This document shows, in pieces, positions 1-8,486 of a stretch of DNA of 41,932 nucleotides (positions within the stretch are counted from its first letter, which is position 1; each line of letters opens with the position of its first letter). The stretch is taken from positions 1-41,932 of the forward strand of contig VMSV01000267.1 of NCBI GenBank assembly GCA_013791935.1, in the 5' to 3' direction. The notes beneath the pieces are model-generated. The model made no database searches, had not been told where the DNA came from, and saw nothing but the letters and a program-made list of their open reading frames with translations. The position numbers were made by a program, and so were the translations under genes. The stretch is from Desulfobacteraceae bacterium. Lineage in GTDB: Bacteria; Desulfobacterota; Desulfobacteria; Desulfobacterales; UBA5616.

Positions 1-843
1 CATGCAGCAGGCACTGGAGCAGAAATCCGCACCGATCATGATATTCCTTGAACCCACGCACTGAATCCAGGCGATTTTTCCAATGGGTTTGCCATCGGAC
101 GGCCGGACCGGTTTGCCGGAAAATGGACCGGAACTGCTCAACAGGCGCTCAAAACCGGTGGCCGTCACCACATTTGGAAAAACTCCGAACCCGTAAACAT
201 CAAAATCCCGGGGATCGGTCAATTCCACACCACCAGCATAAATCATTCCGGCAATGCCCTCAATCTGAAAATTCCGGGTTTTGTCTTCAAGAAAGATCGC
301 CCCCTCAGCGCAAGCCTCCACACAGGCCCCGCATTGGGTGCAATGGCCCCAATCAATGACAGGCGACGGATTGATACCAAAGGGCACCGGTTGATAAACG
401 GCTTTTCTGCAAGACAGACCGGCATTGAAGTCATCCGGAACCTCCACTGGACAACATTCCATGCAGGCCCCGCAAAGGGTGCATTTTTCAGCATCGATTC
501 CTGCAAAGGTTTCTTCCAGGCTTGCAGAAAAGCGTCCGGGAGTTCCGGAAACGGACGTAACCATAGTCCGGGTCATGACCGTAATCTTCTCCTGGAAAAT
601 GCCCCGTCTTGCGCAAAACTGAAACCCATCTTCCCGGTTCACCATGGGAAGCATTCGACAAATCCCGCAATGGTCGTTGGGGAACTGTTGATCCAGCTGG
701 TTTAAAATCCCGCCCACCGCCGATGATTTTTCAACCAGCAAAACCGGGATATTCAACTCGGCAAGGGTCAGGGCCGCGCATAGGCCTCCGATGCCGCCGC
801 CCATGATCAGGACTTGTTGTTTTTTATTTTGCGAATCATTCAT
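1..843 (-). CDS. HdrA-like iron-sulfur flavoprotein, 3' part beyond the window
   Basis: The frame is open from an ATG at 843 to the left edge, giving 281 codons with no stop, so the C-terminal part is missing. The start is supported by AAAGAG seven bases upstream; an in-frame ATG at 849 would overlap that site. Residues 12-18 are a Rossmann motif (IMGGGIGGL) for FAD. Two four-cysteine ferredoxin motifs follow (CTLCGACMECCP and CTQCGACVEACA). The last residues carry a GSRN...CSSACCM segment matching the GSRD...CSRVCCM region of HdrA. It is the last visible gene of the hdr operon and lacks the GltD-like insert of the upstream hdrA. It probably serves as a second electron-handling HdrA subunit, perhaps paired with the FrhB-like protein just upstream. 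The family is clear; its partner and acceptor are inferred. Confidence 0.88.
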   Translation of the reverse strand, partial: MNDSQNKKQQVLIMGGGIGGLCAALTLAELNIPVLLVEKSSAVGGILNQLDQQFPNDHCGICRMLPMVNREDGFQFCARRGIFQEKITVMTRTMVTSVSGTPGRFSASLEETFAGIDAEKCTLCGACMECCPVEVPDDFNAGLSCRKAVYQPVPFGINPSPVIDWGHCTQCGACVEACAEGAIFLEDKTRNFQIEGIAGMIYAGGVELTDPRDFDVYGFGVFPNVVTATGFERLLSSSGPFSGKPVRPSDGKPIGKIAWIQCVGSRNIMIGADFCSSACCM

Positions 844-870
844 TGCCATACTCTTTACTTCAGAATATCT

Positions 871-955
871 GTAGGATGGGTGATAACCCATCAAATCAAG
901 CAGGTTTCCTATTTTTCTTGGTTCGTTTTTCTCTGATGGGTTTCACCCATCCTAC
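871..955. repeat. Inverted repeat with TGTAGG core, between frhB-like and hdrA genes
   Basis: Arms at 871-893 (GTAGGATGGGTGA start) and 934-955 (end CACCCATCCTAC) are complementary over about 22 bases with one bulged base, separated by 40 bases. Each arm is itself partly palindromic (GATGGGT..ACCCATC). It resembles the GC-rich elements near 2576, 7805 and 15475 but with the core pointing outward and different arm bases. Within the operon transcript it would form a long hairpin. Confidence 0.75.
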
Positions 956-986
956 CTTATTTGCACTTTGCTTCTATGTAATTCTT

Positions 987-2072
987 CTACTTTTTATCCT
1001 CAAACACCAAATATGGAATGGGTTCGTTCACATCCCGACCCGGAGCATAATCGAACAACCCTTGGACCTTGGAACCCACGGTGATGAAAAAGTCCGCCAC
1101 CGGGATATGGCTCGGACATACGCTGGTGCAGTGCCCGCAGGCCACACAGGCATGGCCGATGTGGGCCAGCCGGGTGAGGTGAAACATGGTGGTTTCCACG
1201 GGCATTTTGATCACACCCTTTTTCTCCGCTCTCCGGATCAGAAGGGACGGTTCATGGGCAAACACGTCGGTCAGGAAGACGCATTCCCTGCAATAACAGA
1301 CCGGGCAGGCCACCCGGCAGTTATAACAGTTGAGGCAGTTGGCGACGAGGGTTTCAAATCCTTCGAGGGTTTGGATTTTTTCAGAAGTGGCTTTGAGCAG
1401 CTCTTCTTTTGCGGCTTTCCTGGATTCCATGGTGTTGGCCACGGCCGGGTCATGCGCTGTGGGCATTTCGCTTTCCGGGCAGGAAAGGGCTCCCAGAAGA
1501 TGGCCCCCGGTTTCACTCCGGCTGTTCAGTCCGACCCCCTTGGAAAGATCCTGTCCGAAAACAGAGATCACAAGATCACAGGTTCCGGGAACAAACTGTT
1601 CGCAGGCTCTGCACGCGGTACAGATTGAGCCTTCAACATCTTCCTTCTGAAAAAACGCCTGGGAGAGATCCGGATTATTTTTTACTTCTTCCAGGTAAAG
1701 GTCCTTTTCCATTCTGCCCCGGCATTCCATTCCAAGGAGAATAGAACCCTCCAGAACCGCCTGGTTGAGTTTCGTAAGTTCCACCAGGGCCCTCAGTTCA
1801 CAGGGCCTCAGCACAAAGGCCAGTTTTTTTCGTGTGGTCTGGCGAAGCAGTGCTGCTGCCTGGCGAGCGGCATTAAACGGGGCCACAGGAGCAAACGGGT
1901 CGGCATTTTTCATTGCTTCCGGACTTGCAATGAGAGTAGGCATGGGAAGATTTGAATAGGGCGTTGTTGCGGCCACAAAAACACCATCCACCCTCTTTTC
2001 TTCCAGTAGACGGGTTAAAAAGATTCTGAGTGCTTCTTTCGCCCCTTGCTCATTTTTTACAAACGTAAACAT
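987..2072 (-). CDS. FrhB/FdhB-family iron-sulfur flavoprotein with C-terminal dicluster domain
   Basis: This 361-aa protein resembles coenzyme F420 hydrogenase/formate dehydrogenase beta subunits in its first half (LRPCELRALVEL and the GMECRGRME stretch) and carries several cysteine groups: CTACRACEQF near 155, CLNCYNCRVACPVCYC near 245, and CVACGHCTSVCP near 310. Proteins of this family bind FAD and 4Fe-4S clusters and pass electrons between a soluble carrier and a partner complex. It lies 40 bases after mvhD and before a second hdrA, so it is likely an input or output module of the Hdr complex. An AGGATG site precedes the start. The stop is TAG, with a TAA nine codons later. The electron donor (NADH, formate via another subunit, or ferredoxin) cannot be read from the sequence. 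Confidence 0.8.
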   Translation of the reverse strand: MFTFVKNEQGAKEALRIFLTRLLEEKRVDGVFVAATTPYSNLPMPTLIASPEAMKNADPFAPVAPFNAARQAAALLRQTTRKKLAFVLRPCELRALVELTKLNQAVLEGSILLGMECRGRMEKDLYLEEVKNNPDLSQAFFQKEDVEGSICTACRACEQFVPGTCDLVISVFGQDLSKGVGLNSRSETGGHLLGALSCPESEMPTAHDPAVANTMESRKAAKEELLKATSEKIQTLEGFETLVANCLNCYNCRVACPVCYCRECVFLTDVFAHEPSLLIRRAEKKGVIKMPVETTMFHLTRLAHIGHACVACGHCTSVCPSHIPVADFFITVGSKVQGLFDYAPGRDVNEPIPYLVFEDKK

Positions 2073-2112
2073 GATATTTTCATCCTGTCATGTCCTGATG
2101 ATTCTGATGGAA

Positions 2113-2538
2113 TTATAAAACCATTCGGAATCGGGCTGGCCCCGGTCCCATCTCTTTGATTTTTTCCACAAATGTCGTCATGTGTTTCTGAAATTCCGGA
2201 CCTTCGCTGGCCCCGATCCATGCCAGTTTCAAACGTTCCGGATCAAACCCGAATTGTTCCAGAACCATTCCCACGCCGGAGATTCTTTTCTCCGCCTTGA
2301 TGTTGCCGTTGATGTAGTGGCAGTCTCCGGGATGGCAACCGCCGATGAAAACCCCATCAGCTCCGTCCAGAAAGGCTTTAATAATATACTTGGCATCAAT
2401 CATGCCGGTGCACATGAGCCGCACCATTCGCACATTGGATGGGTAGGACAACCGGGATGTGCCCGCGAGATCCGCTGCCGTATAGGTACACCAGTTACAC
2501 ACCATGGCGATGATCCGGGGTTCAAAGGATTCAGTCAT
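2113..2538 (-). CDS. mvhD: MvhD-like hydrogenase iron-sulfur subunit
   Basis: This 141-aa protein has the MvhD/FlpD family pattern: MVCNWCTY near residue 13, RLMCTG near 40, and GGCHPGDCHY near 66, supplying cysteines for a 2Fe-2S cluster. In methanogens MvhD carries electrons between a hydrogenase or formate dehydrogenase and HdrA; in sulfate reducers it is found with Hdr-like complexes lacking a hydrogenase. Here it sits between hdrA and the FrhB-like gene. An AGGGAA site precedes the ATG at 2538. No hydrogenase genes occur in the window, so the partner may be the FrhB-like protein or the GltD-like part of HdrA. The family call is firm. Confidence 0.93.
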   Translation of the reverse strand: MTESFEPRIIAMVCNWCTYTAADLAGTSRLSYPSNVRMVRLMCTGMIDAKYIIKAFLDGADGVFIGGCHPGDCHYINGNIKAEKRISGVGMVLEQFGFDPERLKLAWIGASEGPEFQKHMTTFVEKIKEMGPGPARFRMVL

Positions 2539-2575
2539 TTCAGGTTCCCTTTATTAGCCATTTTTCCATATATGC

Positions 2576-2781
2576 GGGCAGACACACAGGTCTGCCCCTA
2601 CACCTTCCCCATTTATCAAAAGGGCGGACACACAGGTCTACCCTTACACCTACCCCATTTACCAAAAGGGCGGACACACAGGTCTACCCTTATACCTACC
2701 CCATTTACCAAAAGGGCGGACACACAGGTCTACCCTTACACCTACCCCACCCAATGTAGGGGCGGACCTGTGTGTCCGCCC
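2576..2781. repeat. Tandem 46-bp repeat array ending in an inverted copy
   Basis: Four direct copies start at 2576, 2622, 2668 and 2714, each exactly 46 bases apart and nearly identical (GGGCGGACACACAGGTC...). The fourth is shortened and followed by an opposite-facing arm at 2764-2781 (GGACCTGTGTGTCCGCCC) that can pair with the head of any copy. Each copy is also internally palindromic (GGGCAGAC..GTCTGCCC in the first). It fills the 307-base gap between hdrA and mvhD, inside the operon. Confidence 0.95.
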
Positions 2782-2845
2782 TTTCGTTCTTCGGATGGTT
2801 GATATTCCACTGAAAAACAGGGTTCATCCTGCATGTCTTATTGCC

Positions 2846-5800
2846 TTACAGCAATATCGCCTCAAGCTCATCCATCACCTGTTTATCCGTAAAATGCCGC
2901 ACACCCGCGGCACTGCTGGGGCAGGCCGCAGAACAACTGCCGCACCCCTGGCACAGGGCCTCGTTAACCACCGCCACCTGACTCCCCTCATCAAAGGAAA
3001 TGGCTTTATAGCTGCAGGATGCCATGCAGGTTTTACACCCCGTGCAGAGATCCGGGTCAATACAGGATATTTCCGTCAGGGTGGTGACCGTTCCCTTGGA
3101 CAACAACGCCACAGCCTCGCCCGAAGCAGCCATGGCCTGGGCCACGGTATCGGGAATATCCTTGGGCCCCTGGCAGCACCCGGCCAGAAAAATCCCCTTG
3201 GAAGGGGTGCTAACCGGTGCCAGTTTGGCATGGAGCTCGGTAAACCACCCGTTTTTATCCGAGGATACTCCCACCATACGGCCCACATCCAGGGCCCCCA
3301 GGGCCGGTTCCAGCCCCACGCTCAAGATCACCATATCCACGGGAATCCGCAGGGTTTTGCGGGACAAGGTGTTTTCCGCAACCACCGTCAAACGGCCCTG
3401 GTCTTCCGGCTTCCCGGGGTTCTCTACAATATCGGTGACTTCAGCCACACGTCCCCGGATCATGTGGACTTCTTCTTCCTGAACCCGATTGTAGAACTCC
3501 TCGTAGAGCTTTCCCGGGGAACGCACGTCAATATAGAACTCCCAGACTTCCGCTCCGGTTTTCTCCCGCACCAGGTGGGCGAATTTCATGGAGTACATGC
3601 AGCAGACCCGTGAGCAGTACTCCCGGTGGTTCTTGTCCCGGGACCCCACGCAGTGAATGATCGCCACCTTTTTCGGCGGGGTCCCGTCTTTTTTCAGAAT
3701 CTGCCCGGAGGTGGGGCCGGTGGCGTTGTTCAACCGTTCGAACTCCAAACTGGTATACACTTCCGGATAAAGACCATAGCCATATTGAACCATGGGCGTG
3801 GGATCAAAAGCTTTAAACCCCGTGGCCACGATCACCGCCCCCACATGGACTTCCATGGTTTCGGGCTTCATGGAATGGTCTATGGCCTTGGCCTCACAGG
3901 CCTCCACACAAGCCATACACTCTGAACAGGCCCCGCAGTTCAAACACCTTTCCGCTTCCCGAATGGCCTGTTCTTCCGACAATCCCGGCGTGGTTTCCCC
4001 AAAGTCGGCAACCCGTTTTTCCGGCAAAACAAAAGATTTGACTTCTCTTTTAAGATGTTTTTCATTCAGCGGAATATCCGTCCAGTTTTCACCTGGCGTA
4101 TCTTCGGGCTCTGAAGAAGCAGGCGTACCTACTTTTTTTTCAATCCCCGAAAGCCATTGGTGAATTTTGCCGGCCGCCCTGTGACCATCCGCAACTGCTT
4201 CAATAACCGTGGCAGGCCCCCTTACCGCATCTCCGCCGGAAAAAACAAAAGGCATCGTGGTGCTCTGGCCTTCCGAATTTGTCTTCAGGGTCTTTCTGGC
4301 GGTCAGTTCAAGCCCGGGAACATTAGAATGCCATGTGGTATCCGTGACCTGGCCGATGGCCGGAATGATCATGTCGCAGGGGATGACAAATTCCGATCCT
4401 TCAAGGGGTTCGGGCCTTCGGCGGCCGGACCCATCGGGAAGACCGAGCCGGGTCTTGATGCATTCAAGTCCCGCAACCCTTCCTTCCTTTTCCAGCACTT
4501 TCACCGGGGCTGAAAGCACGGATAGAACCACGCCTTCCTCTTTTGCCTCGTGAATTTCATCCGCGTACGCGGGCATTTCCTTTTCCGTACGGCGATAGAC
4601 CAGGGTGACGGAATCCGATCCCATGCGCCTTGCGGTCCGGGCCGCGTCAATGGCCACATTGCCTCCGCCGATCACGGCAATCTGCTTTCCTGAATAAGGC
4701 TTTTCCCCCAGGTTGATGGTTCTCAGATAGGTGATGGCATCCACAACCCCCCGGGTATCTTCTCCCTGAATGCCCATTTTCATGGCTTCATGGGCGCCTA
4801 CTCCCATAAATACCGCTGAAAAGCCCCGATCCTGGAGGTCCGTCATATGGAGGTCTTTTCCAAAACGCGTTTCCGTTTGAACAGTAATTCCCGAGTCAAG
4901 GATGTTCTGGATTTCCTTATCCAGAATTTCCCTGGGCAAGCGGTATGCGGGAATTCCCACCCGGAGCATGCCGCCCAGGACGGGCAGGGCTTCAAAAATC
5001 GTCACCTGGTACCCCTGGTTTCTCAAATCATACGCCACGGTCAATCCTGCCGGACCCGAGCCGATGACCGCCACCTTCTCCTGTTTTTCGGCAATCATTG
5101 GCAACGGATATTTTTTCAAATCCGAGTGGTCTGCGGCAAATCGCTTCAGGTCGCAAATGGCGATGGGCTCATCCACGAGACCCCTTCTGCAGGCTGTTTC
5201 GCAGGGGTGGGGGCAAACCCTTCCCAGAACCCCCGGAAGGGGAAGTTTCTCCCGGATCATGTTGCAGGCTTCCTGAAACCGGCCTTTTTTAATGAGCTGA
5301 ATATATCCCTGGACGTTGATCCCCGCGGGACAGGCCTGCACACAAGGCGCACGGTCTTTTTTCTCAATGCAGAAGGTGATGGGAACCGCCTGGGGAAAGG
5401 ACCGGAACACAGCCTTTCGAAGACTCAGGCTTTCATCAAAAACATTGTCCCGATCCACCGGGCAAACCTCCGTGCACAAACCGCAGCCCGTGCACTTGTC
5501 TTCCAGAATGTATCTCGGTTTTTTCAGAATCCTCGCCTTGAAATTTCCCACAAACCCCTCAATGGAAATCACTTCGCTGTAGCTGAAGAGGTTGATCCCC
5601 TTGTGCTGCCCCACCTCCACCATTTTAGGCGTCATGATACAGGCCGCACAATCCAGGGTGGGAAAGGTCTTGTCGAATTTGGCCATGTGCCCCCCGATGG
5701 AGGCTTCCCGTTCCACCAGAAAGACTTCATACCCGGCATTGGCCGAAGAAATGGCCGCCTGCATGCCGGCAATCCCGCCTCCAAGCACCAGAACGGATTT

Positions 5801-6232
5801 TTTGACTTCCACTTCCCGGGAGATCAAAGGCTGGTGATGGGCCACCCTTCCCACGGCCGCGGCAACCAGGTCTTTTGCTTTCTCCGTGGCCTCCCCAGAA
5901 TCCAGGGTCACCCAGGCCACCTGCTCCCGGATATTGGCCATCTGGAAGTAATGGGGATTGATGCCCGCGTTTTCGCAGGTCTTCCGGAAGGTGGGCTCGT
6001 GCATGCGGGGGGAGCAGGAGGCCACCACCACGCGGTTGATCCCGTTCTTTTGGATATCCTCAAGGATATACTCCTGGCCCGGATGGGAGCACATGAATTT
6101 GTAATCCCTGGCCATGGTCACGAAATCCAGGGACCTGGCGAATTCCGCCACCGCTTCCACATCCACTTTGGGGAAGATGTTCATGCCGCAATGGCAGATG
6201 TACACCCCGATATTGACCGGCTCATATTGCAT
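2846..6232 (-). CDS. hdrA: HdrA with inserted GltD-like NAD(P)H oxidoreductase domain
   Basis: This is a 1128-aa fusion, well above the roughly 650 aa of ordinary HdrA. Residues 1-290 are the HdrA N-terminal part: CSPRMHEPTF at 73-82, FAD motif GGGIAG at 151-156, and a CTGCGLCTEVCP cluster near 247. Residues about 295-765 match glutamate synthase small subunit/NfnB-type enzymes: cysteines CVQACPAG and CPHPCETACRRG, then GSGPAG at 391 and GGGNVAID at 522 for FAD and NAD(P)H. HdrA resumes with CLNCGACSECMACVEAC, GSRD...CSRVCCM, and C-terminal CTGCKTCMASC and CQGCGSCSAACP clusters. It should take electrons from NAD(P)H directly and split or merge them between ferredoxin and the HdrBC disulfide site. 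GGAGA precedes the start, which overlaps hdrB by 11 bases. The nucleotide partner is inferred. Confidence 0.95.
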   Translation of the reverse strand: MQYEPVNIGVYICHCGMNIFPKVDVEAVAEFARSLDFVTMARDYKFMCSHPGQEYILEDIQKNGINRVVVASCSPRMHEPTFRKTCENAGINPHYFQMANIREQVAWVTLDSGEATEKAKDLVAAAVGRVAHHQPLISREVEVKKSVLVLGGGIAGMQAAISSANAGYEVFLVEREASIGGHMAKFDKTFPTLDCAACIMTPKMVEVGQHKGINLFSYSEVISIEGFVGNFKARILKKPRYILEDKCTGCGLCTEVCPVDRDNVFDESLSLRKAVFRSFPQAVPITFCIEKKDRAPCVQACPAGINVQGYIQLIKKGRFQEACNMIREKLPLPGVLGRVCPHPCETACRRGLVDEPIAICDLKRFAADHSDLKKYPLPMIAEKQEKVAVIGSGPAGLTVAYDLRNQGYQVTIFEALPVLGGMLRVGIPAYRLPREILDKEIQNILDSGITVQTETRFGKDLHMTDLQDRGFSAVFMGVGAHEAMKMGIQGEDTRGVVDAITYLRTINLGEKPYSGKQIAVIGGGNVAIDAARTARRMGSDSVTLVYRRTEKEMPAYADEIHEAKEEGVVLSVLSAPVKVLEKEGRVAGLECIKTRLGLPDGSGRRRPEPLEGSEFVIPCDMIIPAIGQVTDTTWHSNVPGLELTARKTLKTNSEGQSTTMPFVFSGGDAVRGPATVIEAVADGHRAAGKIHQWLSGIEKKVGTPASSEPEDTPGENWTDIPLNEKHLKREVKSFVLPEKRVADFGETTPGLSEEQAIREAERCLNCGACSECMACVEACEAKAIDHSMKPETMEVHVGAVIVATGFKAFDPTPMVQYGYGLYPEVYTSLEFERLNNATGPTSGQILKKDGTPPKKVAIIHCVGSRDKNHREYCSRVCCMYSMKFAHLVREKTGAEVWEFYIDVRSPGKLYEEFYNRVQEEEVHMIRGRVAEVTDIVENPGKPEDQGRLTVVAENTLSRKTLRIPVDMVILSVGLEPALGALDVGRMVGVSSDKNGWFTELHAKLAPVSTPSKGIFLAGCCQGPKDIPDTVAQAMAASGEAVALLSKGTVTTLTEISCIDPDLCTGCKTCMASCSYKAISFDEGSQVAVVNEALCQGCGSCSAACPSSAAGVRHFTDKQVMDELEAILL

Positions 6233-7082
6233 GCTGTGGTCTCCTTTTCAGAATCAGGGAAACCAGCAGTTTGTCCAGCCCCAAGCTTTCGGGTGCAATA
6301 CCCATGGCCAGGCCGATCACCTGGGTAAAATACGTTACCGGAAGTTTTTTGCCTTGAATCTTCTCCTGGCCGTAATCCAGGTTGAACTGACACATGGGGC
6401 AGAGGGTTGTGATGATCTCCGCCCCCTTGTTCTTCATTTCTCCGGTAATTCGCGAAATCAGGGGCAGGCATTGCTTTTCATACCCGATGATGTGGGAAGC
6501 GCCGCAGCAAAGCGTTTGCGCAGAATGTTTCACCACGGGAACCCCCAGGGCAAGAAGCAGTTTCTCCAGGCGGTCCGGACGCTCTGCCTGACTCGGTTCC
6601 CCGTAGGGCCGTGTAAGCTGACACCCGTAATAGGCGGCAACCCTGTCATGGAAGGGGAATACGGTTTTTTTCCCCTGGATCCAAACCTCCAGCGGAATAT
6701 CTTCAATCAGCACGTCCAGGTAATGGCGCACGGGAACAGGCTGATTCAGTGTTAACCCGTCTGCTTTCAAAAACCCGTTGACTTTCTTTAAGCGCTGGGG
6801 GTTGCCGGACAGTTTATGCTCGGCTTTTTTCAAGGTGGCGTAGCAGGCATTACATACGGTGACGATTTCAGAAAACCCCTGTTGCTCTGCCAGGGCCATG
6901 ATCCGGGCTGCCAGGGCCAGGGCAGAATTCTCCTCCCTGCTGAAGGCGGCGGTGGCCCCGCAGCAGTTCCAATCGCGAATCTCCACCAGCTCAATGCCCA
7001 GGAGGCTGTTGACGGCATTCACCGATTCTTCATAGCCGGCGGCGGTTTTATAGGCGCATCCCGGAAAAAATCCGTATTTCAC
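6222..7082 (-). CDS. hdrB: Heterodisulfide reductase subunit B-like protein
   Basis: This 286-aa protein has two CCG domains. The first has Cys9, Cys40-Cys41 (NCCGATA), Cys77 and Cys80 (CNAC); the second has Cys154, Cys192-Cys193 (LCCGAS), Cys228 and Cys231 (CPMC). In methanogen HdrB these ligate two unusual 4Fe-4S clusters that cleave the CoM-CoB heterodisulfide. Sulfate reducers lack those coenzymes, so the substrate here is likely another disulfide or trisulfide, such as DsrC; that is inference. The start overlaps the hdrC stop by 4 bases and its end overlaps hdrA, indicating translational coupling. Length and both motifs are intact. Confidence 0.95.
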   Translation of the reverse strand: MKYGFFPGCAYKTAAGYEESVNAVNSLLGIELVEIRDWNCCGATAAFSREENSALALAARIMALAEQQGFSEIVTVCNACYATLKKAEHKLSGNPQRLKKVNGFLKADGLTLNQPVPVRHYLDVLIEDIPLEVWIQGKKTVFPFHDRVAAYYGCQLTRPYGEPSQAERPDRLEKLLLALGVPVVKHSAQTLCCGASHIIGYEKQCLPLISRITGEMKNKGAEIITTLCPMCQFNLDYGQEKIQGKKLPVTYFTQVIGLAMGIAPESLGLDKLLVSLILKRRPQHAI

Positions 7083-7657
7083 TTTTCCATTCCCTCAGGT
7101 TGGGTTTCCATCATACGCCGGATCTGGTCCGGATTCCGGGTTTTGTCACTTTTGATTGCAAGACGGCCTCGCCTGTAGAGCCTCAGGGCCAAGCCTGTTT
7201 TTGCCGGCATGTCCAGCGGGTGTTTTAAGCCATACCGGGCCATGAGGCCGGTTTCATTCATTTTCCCTGCCCTTTTGACTTCCCTGGAAAAAGCTTCGTA
7301 CAGATCCGGCATTTTGTTGGAGGACAGGGCCAGATCATGGGAAACGGCCATTTGTTTGAGGGCATACATGAGGTCGGTCACGGGGATTTCCCGAGGGCAC
7401 CGGACCATGCACTGGTAACAGGAAACACAGAACCAAGGGGTGTTGGAACAGAGCGCATCGGCCATAAACCCGTCCCGGATCAGGGAAAACAATTCACGGG
7501 GTGCATGGTCCATTTGGTCGGTCAGGGGACATGATCCACTGCAGGTGCCGCACTGGATACATTTCAGGATCTCTTTGCCGTGATGGCTTTCGTAAAACTC
7601 CTGCTGAAGCTTTTCTTCTTCCATGGTAAAACTCTCAACAAAACCCTGTTCGGCCAT
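7079..7657 (-). CDS. hdrC: Heterodisulfide reductase subunit C-like ferredoxin
   Basis: This 192-aa protein has two 4Fe-4S motifs: Cys33-x2-36-x2-39-x3-43 (CIQCGTCSGSCP) and Cys77-x2-80-x2-83-x3-87 (CVSCYQCMVRCP). HdrC relays electrons from HdrA to the HdrB catalytic site. It is the first gene of the operon and overlaps hdrB by 4 bases. The start is uncertain: the ATG at 7657 has no clear ribosome site, while an in-frame ATG at 7624 (MEEEKLQ) fits the usual family N-terminus and has GAGAG eight bases ahead. A good promoter match lies at 7699-7728. Confidence 0.93.
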   Translation of the reverse strand: MAEQGFVESFTMEEEKLQQEFYESHHGKEILKCIQCGTCSGSCPLTDQMDHAPRELFSLIRDGFMADALCSNTPWFCVSCYQCMVRCPREIPVTDLMYALKQMAVSHDLALSSNKMPDLYEAFSREVKRAGKMNETGLMARYGLKHPLDMPAKTGLALRLYRRGRLAIKSDKTRNPDQIRRMMETQPEGMEK

Positions 7658-7698
7658 TCCGGATGGGGCTGGAACGTGCCGATGGTTAAAGAAATTGG

Positions 7699-7728
7699 AC
7701 TATGCAACAAACCCGCAAAAGGTGTCAA
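7699..7728 (-). promoter_or_regulatory. Candidate sigma-70 promoter of the hdr operon
   Basis: On the minus strand TTGACA (7728-7723) and CATAGT (7704-7699) are separated by 18 bases. The -35 is perfect and the -10 matches four of six. Transcription would begin near 7691, giving a leader of about 35-70 bases before hdrC. Confidence 0.55.
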
Positions 7729-7770
7729 GGAAGTTTTAATATTAAGAATTCAGAAGCCGGAACAATACCC

Positions 7771-7875
7771 ATGCCGTTTCCATAAGACAATTAAGGGGCC
7801 ATGCGGGTGGGAATAAACCCCACCCCTACATAGCAGAGCAGGATTTAAACGTAGGGGTGGGGTTTATCCCCACCC
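7771..7875. repeat. GC-rich palindromic element, copy A
   Basis: Arms at 7804-7829 and 7851-7876 are complementary with one mismatch (GGGTGGG..AAACCCCACCCCTAC and GTAGGGGTGGGG...). The left flank ATGCCGTTTCC at 7771-7781 is shared with the element at 15445-15583, so both derive from one repeat family. The second copy has GGGCGGGG where this has GGGTGGGG, with matching changes in the opposite arm. It lies between hdrC (minus) and the phosphatase gene (plus). Confidence 0.88.
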
Positions 7876-7953
7876 GGAAGATTGAATATTTCCTTGATAG
7901 AATCTTTTGACTGGTGATACACACACAGAAAAAAAAACTTTTTAAAGGTAAAA

Positions 7954-8427
7954 ATGAGCACGGATATTATTAAGGAGCTTCGCTTCGGCTTTATCGGAGA
8001 TCATCCCCTGGCGGGTATGGGAGAACCCTGGGCTTCTAAAATGGAAACCACCCACGAACTTTTGAGATCTAAAGGCATCGGCGGTATTCTCACCCTCACC
8101 GAAGACGATCTTTACGGCCCTAAGCATATTGACGCGGGATTCCTTCATTTTCACGAACCCGTGAATGATTGCGAGCCGCCCACCCAGGAGGGCATGGACC
8201 GGGCCCTTGCTTTCATCGGCCAGTGCCTTGACCAAGGGGCCAAAGTGGCTGTGCATTGTTTTGAAGGCCGGGGCAGAACAGGAACCATTCTCACGGCTTG
8301 GCTGGCCAAAAAGGAATCCCTTAGCGCCCACGAGGCTATCTTGCGGATACATGAATTGAGATGGCATACGGTGCTCACACCCTCCCAGCGGCAATTTCTA
8401 AGCACCTACCTGGGTGATAGCCATTGA
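7954..8427 (+). CDS. Dual-specificity/tyrosine phosphatase-like protein
   Basis: This 157-aa protein contains the cysteine-phosphatase signature HCFEGRGRTG at 101-110, with Cys102 as nucleophile and Arg108 as phosphate binder (C-x5-R). Asp72 in the HEPVND segment is a plausible general acid. There is no signal peptide, so it should be cytoplasmic. An AAAGG site lies upstream of the ATG. It stands alone between two repeat elements, transcribed away from the hdr operon, so the context does not point to a substrate. Small atypical DUSP proteins act on phosphoproteins, RNA caps, phosphoinositides or sugar phosphates; which applies here is unknown. Confidence 0.85.
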   Translation: MSTDIIKELRFGFIGDHPLAGMGEPWASKMETTHELLRSKGIGGILTLTEDDLYGPKHIDAGFLHFHEPVNDCEPPTQEGMDRALAFIGQCLDQGAKVAVHCFEGRGRTGTILTAWLAKKESLSAHEAILRIHELRWHTVLTPSQRQFLSTYLGDSH

Positions 8428-8486
8428 TTTAATATTACAATTTCTCTATATTGAGGCAAAATTCAATTTATAATTGATGAACTCAT

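Noticed and set aside
843-1628. A 261-codon plus-strand open frame starting with a hydrophobic stretch
   Set aside because: It runs opposite to the FrhB-like gene and its first part translates the inverted repeat; no ribosome site.
2576-2781. Possible CRISPR array
   Set aside because: The 46-base units abut with no unique spacers, and there are no cas genes.
2182-2802. A plus-strand frame with repeated RADTQV/YPYTYPT-like segments
   Set aside because: The peptide repetition only reflects the 46-bp DNA repeat, and the first part is antisense to mvhD.
4847-6328. A 493-codon plus-strand open frame
   Set aside because: It is the antisense of hdrA; its translation has no recognisable domain, while the minus strand has dense flavin and iron-sulfur motifs.
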